Assembly (NCBI GenBank): GCA_023395775.1
Contig: JAEWYA010000140.1
Location: 1-10,610 of the forward strand
DNA length: 10,610 bases
Direction: 5' to 3'
Origin: Bacillota bacterium
GTDB taxonomy: Bacteria > Bacillota > Clostridia > Oscillospirales > Oscillospiraceae
Under the pieces are notes generated by a model, which worked only from the letters and a program-made list of their open reading frames with translations, was not told the origin of the DNA and searched no databases. The position numbers were made by a program, and so were the translations under genes. The stretch's first letter is position 1, and the number at the start of each line of letters is the position of its first letter. Positions 6,807 to 10,610 of this stretch are shown piece after piece.

Positions 6807-7438
6807 ACTCTGAGACGCTGAAAACCCTGTGGCGGGACCGCGTGCCGGGACTGCTGGGGCGGAAATATGAATACGCGGTACTGTGCCCCTTTGTGGAAAA
6901 AGAGGATGGGCTGCATCTTCTCTTTGAGGTCCGATCCGCGTCGCTGCGCCGCCAGGGCGGCCAGGTTTGTTTCCCCGGCGGCCGGATGGAGCCGGAGGAG
7001 ACGGCAGAGCAGTGCGCCCTGCGGGAGACGGAGGAGGAGCTTCATATCCCCTCGGCCCACATTCAATTGCTGGGCCGGGCAGACTATCTCTGTCAGCCGG
7101 GGAAGTTCTCTCTTCAGCCGGTGCCGGGACTGGTGGACAATGCGGGGCTTCATGCTCTGCGGCCCTCCGAGGCGGAGGTGAGGGAGACTTTTACCGTGCC
7201 GCTGGAATTTTTTCTGAGCCATCCGCCGGAGATTCACGTCTATACGCTGGAGCCCCATGTTCCGCTGGACTTTCCCTACGACGCGGTGGGAGTTCCGCCC
7301 TCCTATGGCTGGGAGGCGGGCGAGCTGGAGGTCCCAATCTGGCGCTGGGAGGGCCACGCCGTGTGGGGACTCACCGGACGCATCGTGAAAAACCTGCTTG
7401 AGACCATGGAGGGAGCCTTTCCGGATAAAAACGGATAG
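6803..7438 (+). CDS. Nudix hydrolase, CoA pyrophosphatase-like (NudL/YeaB family)
   Basis: A 211-residue Nudix hydrolase. The Nudix box runs G60-x5-E66-x7-R74-E-T-E-E-E-L-H-I82, with all metal-binding acidic residues present; the usual glycine near the end of the box is H81. Just before it, VRSASLRRQGGQVCFPGG (43-60) matches the extra motif of CoA pyrophosphatases (LRxHxGQVxFPGG), though the motif histidine is Q51. The likely reaction is cleavage of CoA or acyl-CoA to phosphopantetheine and 3',5'-ADP. The ATG overlaps the stop of the lipid kinase (ATGA), so the two are co-translated, and a strong terminator follows five bases after the stop. A different nucleotide-diphosphate substrate remains possible given the two altered motif positions. 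Confidence 0.88.
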   Translation: MNSETLKTLWRDRVPGLLGRKYEYAVLCPFVEKEDGLHLLFEVRSASLRRQGGQVCFPGGRMEPEETAEQCALRETEEELHIPSAHIQLLGRADYLCQPGKFSLQPVPGLVDNAGLHALRPSEAEVRETFTVPLEFFLSHPPEIHVYTLEPHVPLDFPYDAVGVPPSYGWEAGELEVPIWRWEGHAVWGLTGRIVKNLLETMEGAFPDKNG

Positions 7439-7442
7439 AACT

Positions 7443-7478
7443 GAGCCCGCCGTCCTTTTGGACGGCGGGCTCGTTTTT
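7443..7478 (+). terminator. Intrinsic terminator after the lipid kinase-Nudix operon
   Basis: A perfect 13-bp stem (GAGCCCGCCGTCC at 7443-7455 and its complement at 7460-7472) closes a TTTT loop and is followed by GTTTTT. There is no matching U-tract on the minus strand, so it terminates rightward transcription and separates this operon from the convergent gatD-like gene. Confidence 0.93.
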
Positions 7479-7522
7479 ATCTCAGATGCTCCCCCGGATC
7501 ACGCGCCGAAACGGCGTGGGGT

Positions 7523-8257
7523 TTATTTCTGTTCAAGCCGCGTCTTCAGCTCCCGGCAGGCAATGCGATAGCTCTCCTCCTCCATCGGATAAACGGGCAG
7601 AGCTTCCGGAAGGGCTTCCCCGCGGTGTCCGTAAATCGCGGCGATCACCTTACGCATCAGGGGCGGGTTTTTTACCAGAATGGGTCCGGTCAGTTCTGAA
7701 GCAAACACGTTGTTTTTCCGGAAGCCCTCGGGTCCCCGTTCCTGCTCGTTGCCAAAACCCATGGAAAGCTCCGTCAGCAGCGGTGTCAAAACGCCGGAGA
7801 TTAGCGTACAGGAGTTCATAAAGCCGACGATGGGGGACTGATAGAGGTCCGTATGCCCGTACACGTCGCCAACGAACCGCTTTTTGCCCTGTGTGCAGCT
7901 GAAATTACCGACGCGGACGCCCATGAAATACGTACCCGCCGCATCGGTAATGGACTGCCCCAGCATCTGCATAGCCGTGCCGCAAAAGAGCATGGTCACG
8001 CCCTTGTCGGCGGCGTTCCGAATATCTCTTCCAAAACGGGAAAAATCCTCCAGAGCGGCCTTCTGGCTGCGCTCCGTCCCGGCGCCCATAAAAATGAAGT
8101 CCGCATTTTCAAAGCTCACCTGCTCACCGGGGCGGATTTCCTCCACCGTCACGGTGTTGCCCAGGTCCTCCAGATGGCGGCGCAAAAGAGCCACGTTGCC
8201 CCAGCTGCCGTACAGGCTCATGAGGTCGGGATAGAAATGCAGAAAACGAAGCTCCAT
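7523..8257 (-). CDS. gatD: GatD-like type 1 glutamine amidotransferase (lipid II isoglutaminyl synthase subunit), divergent
   Basis: A 244-residue class I glutaminase that would supply ammonia to its MurT partner for amidation of D-glutamate in lipid II at the inner face of the membrane. The N-terminus (FYPDLMSLYGSWGN, 8-21) and the nucleophile loop TMLFCGTAMQMLG (C92) are GatD-like. The C-terminal block GFGNEQERGPEG...FASELTGPILVKNP (167-198) aligns without gaps to the GatD segment that usually ends in HGPLLPKNP. The catalytic His position (His189 in S. aureus and S. pneumoniae GatD) is T190 here. It starts one base after the murT-like stop with AGGAGG upstream. No U-rich terminator follows its stop. 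The family call is good; an unchanged catalytic mechanism is not assured. Confidence 0.85.
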   Translation of the reverse strand: MELRFLHFYPDLMSLYGSWGNVALLRRHLEDLGNTVTVEEIRPGEQVSFENADFIFMGAGTERSQKAALEDFSRFGRDIRNAADKGVTMLFCGTAMQMLGQSITDAAGTYFMGVRVGNFSCTQGKKRFVGDVYGHTDLYQSPIVGFMNSCTLISGVLTPLLTELSMGFGNEQERGPEGFRKNNVFASELTGPILVKNPPLMRKVIAAIYGHRGEALPEALPVYPMEEESYRIACRELKTRLEQK

Positions 8258-8258
8258 C

Positions 8259-9593
8259 TTAAACCGCCTCCTTTTCTACCAGTGAGAGCAGCTTGTCCCG
8301 GTCGGAGAAGCAGGTGAGGACGTAGACATCCTCCGCCCCACCGGCCTTCAGGGAATTGCACGCCTCCGTGATATCGGGGTGCAGCTCAATTTTTTCCTGA
8401 GGTACGTCTGTAAAGGAGAAGCGGACTGCAAGGTCGCTGGCATACTGCCCGCAAAGCAGAACCTTCTGCACGTGTTCGCTGTTCAGCTGGTCAAAGTCGA
8501 TGTCCCACAGCCAGCTGGTCTCGCTGGTATAATACTTGCGGCTGACGGCGTCCACGATGATGATCACCGTGCAGGGGTCCTCCGTGGAGCGGACATAGCG
8601 CAGGTTCGTGTCGTAGGCGATGGAGTTCTCGTGCTTGCTGGTCAGCAGCATCCCGTGGTGCGCCCCCAGAAGAAACCGAACCATGCGCCCGTTTTTCAGA
8701 ATGTAGTTGTTGACCACTTTTCCGATATGCTCGGCGCTTACGCCGCATTCCCGGCACACGGCATAGGCCGCCAGAATGTTATAGACATTGTAAATGCTGC
8801 GGAAGGCCAGATGGATGGTAAGCTCCTCATCGATGGTCAGCACGCCTGCCTCCAAGTTCAGAGCGGTGGCCGTATAGTCCACGCGGACCGGTTTTGCAAA
8901 CTCACAGGAGGGGCAGTGGTAGCTGCCGATGTGGTTGAAGTGGTAATAGCGGTACTCCATTGGGGATTTGCAGATGGGGCAGTAGGCTCCGTCCCGGTAC
9001 ACGCCGGAGGGCTCCTCCGTGGAAATGGAGCAGCGGTCCAGCCCAAACCACCTCACATTGTCCCGGTCCAGCGCGAAGCTGGCGGAAAGGGGATCGTCGG
9101 CGTTGAGAATGAGCTGGGTCTCCGGGAACATGGCGGGTTTGAGCGCGTCAAAAACCCACTCGGGGTGTCCGTTCCGGGTCAGCTGATCCCGGTACAGGTT
9201 GGTGACCACAAAGTGGGTGGGATGGAAGAACTGAAAGCTGTGGGCGGCGTAACGCTCGTCGGATTCGATCAGCAGCACGTCGGCCTTCATGACGCCGCCA
9301 AAGGTGGAGTGGGTCAGCACTGTGGTGGTCACGCCCTCAATCTGATTGGAGCCCTCCTCGTTGTAGACCACATTTTTTCCCTCCGCCCGCAAAATGGCAG
9401 CAATCATTTCCACGGTGGAGGTCTTGCCATTGGAGCCGGTGACGGCAATGATGTAGCGCGGCAGTGTCACCTGCCGCAGAATGTCCGGGCAAATCTTCAG
9501 CGCGTACTGGCCGGGCAGGGAGCTGCCGCGCCCCACCAGCTTTCCGACAAAGCGGCCCAGTTTGCACACCAGAATGGCAAGAAATTTCTTCAT
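8259..9593 (-). CDS. murT: MurT-like Mur ligase family protein (lipid II isoglutaminyl synthase subunit), divergent
   Basis: A 444-residue ATP-dependent ligase-type partner of GatD. The N-terminus is hydrophobic and basic. The Mur ligase central domain has P-loop GSNGKTS (53-59), NEEGSN (78-83), ESDE (110-113), TNLYRDQL (131-138) and NADDP (164-168). A four-cysteine zinc ribbon (C205, C208, C227, C230), a known MurT insertion, is intact. The C-terminal DUF1727-type domain ends with SWLWDIDFDQL (360-370). Just before this, the usual NDxxADGxD stretch of MurT is replaced by VDAVSRKYYTSET (347-359). It overlaps the cyclase gene upstream by four bases (ATGA) and is followed one base later by the gatD-like gene, so all three are probably translated together. 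A divergent function is possible. Confidence 0.87.
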   Translation of the reverse strand: MKKFLAILVCKLGRFVGKLVGRGSSLPGQYALKICPDILRQVTLPRYIIAVTGSNGKTSTVEMIAAILRAEGKNVVYNEEGSNQIEGVTTTVLTHSTFGGVMKADVLLIESDERYAAHSFQFFHPTHFVVTNLYRDQLTRNGHPEWVFDALKPAMFPETQLILNADDPLSASFALDRDNVRWFGLDRCSISTEEPSGVYRDGAYCPICKSPMEYRYYHFNHIGSYHCPSCEFAKPVRVDYTATALNLEAGVLTIDEELTIHLAFRSIYNVYNILAAYAVCRECGVSAEHIGKVVNNYILKNGRMVRFLLGAHHGMLLTSKHENSIAYDTNLRYVRSTEDPCTVIIIVDAVSRKYYTSETSWLWDIDFDQLNSEHVQKVLLCGQYASDLAVRFSFTDVPQEKIELHPDITEACNSLKAGGAEDVYVLTCFSDRDKLLSLVEKEAV

Positions 9594-10264
9594 GCGTCAG
9601 CGCCCTCTTCCTTTTCTGAAAAGTCACGGAACTCGGCCACGGCGCGGACAGGCGCGCCGTCGGCGTCCATAAATTTCATAGGCAGGGCGAAGAACATCAT
9701 ATCCTTCCGCCCCACGACCTTTTTCAGACACAGGCTCTCCACGATCACAAGCCCGCCGCCCAACAGCGTCTTATGGGCCTTCCAGTCCGGGTCTTTCAGA
9801 GTATCCACGCTCAGCGCGTCAGTGCCCACGCCCTTGAGCCCGCAGGAGACCAGATACTGGGCTGCCTCCTTATCCGGGACGGGAAAAGTGTCGTCAAAAT
9901 AGGCGTTGGTTCCCCACTTTTTTTCCCAGCCGGTGTAGAAAAGGACAAAGTCGGTGGAGAGGACGGCACCGTTAAGGCCGCGCAAAAAATCCGCCGTGAT
10001 GATTCCACTGGGCGGGAGAAAGGACACGTCCACCACCGCCGCCCGGCCGCAGAACTGGGACACGGGCAGCACGTCCAGGCTGGACCCGTGGGGCAGCATG
10101 TGGGACGGCGCGTCCATGTGGGTGCCGGTGTGAGAAGCGAACTGGATGAGGGTCTCCCGGTAGCCGTTCCGGGTCAGGTTGCCGGTGGGCTTGAACGCGG
10201 GCTGCAGCGAGCCGGGATAGACCGGCATGTCTTCGCGGATGGTGTGTGTCAGGTCGAGAATCAT
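9590..10264 (-). CDS. Cyclase family protein (kynurenine formamidase KynB-like metal hydrolase)
   Basis: A 224-residue cytoplasmic hydrolase of the cyclase superfamily. The metal-binding motif HTGTHMDAPSH (45-55) is complete, the N-terminal LTHTIREDMPVYPG (5-18) is typical, and GVGTDALSVD (145-154) and VES (E176) match later family positions. Members include bacterial kynurenine formamidase, isatin hydrolase and polyketide-type cyclases; many clostridial ones have no known substrate. No other tryptophan-degradation gene is visible nearby, so a KynB role is not supported by context. AAGGAAG lies seven bases before the ATG, and the stop overlaps the murT-like start, so it heads a cyclase-murT-gatD unit. 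It follows mnmG after an 81-base gap with no clear terminator; read-through from mnmG is possible. Confidence 0.88.
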   Translation of the reverse strand: MILDLTHTIREDMPVYPGSLQPAFKPTGNLTRNGYRETLIQFASHTGTHMDAPSHMLPHGSSLDVLPVSQFCGRAAVVDVSFLPPSGIITADFLRGLNGAVLSTDFVLFYTGWEKKWGTNAYFDDTFPVPDKEAAQYLVSCGLKGVGTDALSVDTLKDPDWKAHKTLLGGGLVIVESLCLKKVVGRKDMMFFALPMKFMDADGAPVRAVAEFRDFSEKEEGADA

Positions 10265-10345
10265 AGTATAACTTCCTTTTCCTGAAAGTAAACGGCGCAG
10301 CGGCCTTTGAAGATGCGTCTTTTTTCCTGATAACTGAAAAGTGGG
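10265..10345 (-). other. Gap between mnmG and the cyclase gene
   Basis: This 81-base gap holds the AAGGAAG ribosome site of the cyclase gene and no convincing terminator or promoter. The sequence TCAGGAAAA occurs twice on the minus strand within it, probably by chance. Co-transcription of mnmG and the cyclase unit is possible. Confidence 0.4.
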
Positions 10346-10610
10346 TCAGCGGCTGAGATAGATCATTAAAACGGCAATGTCCGCCGGCGATACGCCGGAG
10401 ATGCGGGAGGCCTGTCCCATATCGGCGGGCCGGAGGTTGGCCAGTTTTTCCCGGGCCTCCAGCCGGAGTCCTTCGATGGCGGCATAGTCCAGCTCGGAAG
10501 GAAGCGTCCTGCTCTCCATGCGGCGAAAATCCTCCACCTGCTTTTCCTGGCGGCGGATATAACCCTCGTACTTCACGTTCAGCTCCACCTGCTCCGCCTC
10601 GGCGTTCGTC
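10346..10610 (-). CDS. mnmG: tRNA uridine-5-carboxymethylaminomethyl modification enzyme MnmG (GidA), C-terminal part
   Basis: Only the last 87 codons are present; the gene enters from the right edge. The visible part, from TNAEAEQVELNVKYEGYI through RRQEKQVEDFRRME to the end GQASRISGVSPADIAVLMIYLSR, is the diagnostic MnmG C-terminal helical domain, which binds MnmE and tRNA. With MnmE, MnmG makes the (carboxymethyl)aminomethyl modification of wobble U34 in several tRNAs. The apparent start at 10588 is an internal GTG valine codon, not a gene start. In many Firmicutes rsmG follows mnmG; here the next gene is the cyclase. Confidence 0.96.
   Translation of the reverse strand, partial: TNAEAEQVELNVKYEGYIRRQEKQVEDFRRMESRTLPSELDYAAIEGLRLEAREKLANLRPADMGQASRISGVSPADIAVLMIYLSR

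Noticed and set aside
7499..7520. Small hairpin after the gatD-like stop (CGCC/GGCG core) as a terminator
   Set aside because: Only a short imperfect stem and no U-tract on the minus strand; not enough to call.
8379..9902. A 507-codon plus-strand open frame opposite the murT-like gene and part of the cyclase
   Set aside because: It is the antisense shadow of clearly recognisable genes in GC-rich DNA. Its Val/Gly/His/Gln-rich protein has no domain I recognise, and it spans two real genes.
10264..10292. Possible promoter TTTACT-16-TATACT directly before the cyclase ATG
   Set aside because: The -10 box would abut the ATG, so transcription would start inside the gene, and the same bases hold the ribosome binding site.
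10346..10588. A stand-alone 80-codon gene at the right edge
   Set aside because: The frame stays open to the window end and the sequence is the C-terminus of MnmG; the apparent start is an internal GTG valine codon.

Overview
This 10.6 kb window looks like a chromosomal segment of a GC-rich anaerobic Firmicute, most likely a Clostridia member of the Oscillospiraceae type. I infer this from Shine-Dalgarno sites of the AGGAGG type, sigma-A-like promoters, a MurT/GatD pair and a lipoprotein-anchored solute-binding protein, all in GC-rich coding sequence. I see no insertion sequences, phage genes, CRISPR arrays, tRNA or rRNA. Gene packing is tight, with ATGA or similar stop/start overlaps at most junctions.

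Region 1 (1-4494, minus strand) is a five-gene ABC importer operon of the peptide/nickel family: lipoprotein binding protein, two permeases and two ATPases, the second ATPase running off the left edge. It has a good promoter (4466-4494), and a terminator-like hairpin overlaps its expected transcription start. A second strong hairpin lies between the two ATPase genes. Protein lengths and gene order resemble nikABCDE as much as dpp/opp, so the substrate is open.

Region 2 (4502-7478) is a divergent pair of units. An AI-2E-family membrane protein reads left; a diacylglycerol-kinase-like lipid kinase overlapping a CoA-pyrophosphatase-like Nudix hydrolase reads right and ends in a perfect 13-bp terminator. 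The two promoters appear to share one palindromic -35 box (TTGCAA, 5810-5815).

Region 3 (7523-10264, minus strand) is a tightly packed three-gene unit: a cyclase-family (KynB-like) metal hydrolase, a MurT-like Mur ligase and a GatD-like glutamine amidotransferase. MurT/GatD normally amidates the D-glutamate of lipid II. Here the GatD cysteine is kept, but the expected catalytic histidine position is threonine and the usual acidic DG motif in MurT is rewritten. This makes a divergent pair whose chemistry deserves a check, and it is the most interesting point in the window.

Region 4 (10346-10610, minus strand) is the C-terminal end of mnmG, a tRNA modification gene.
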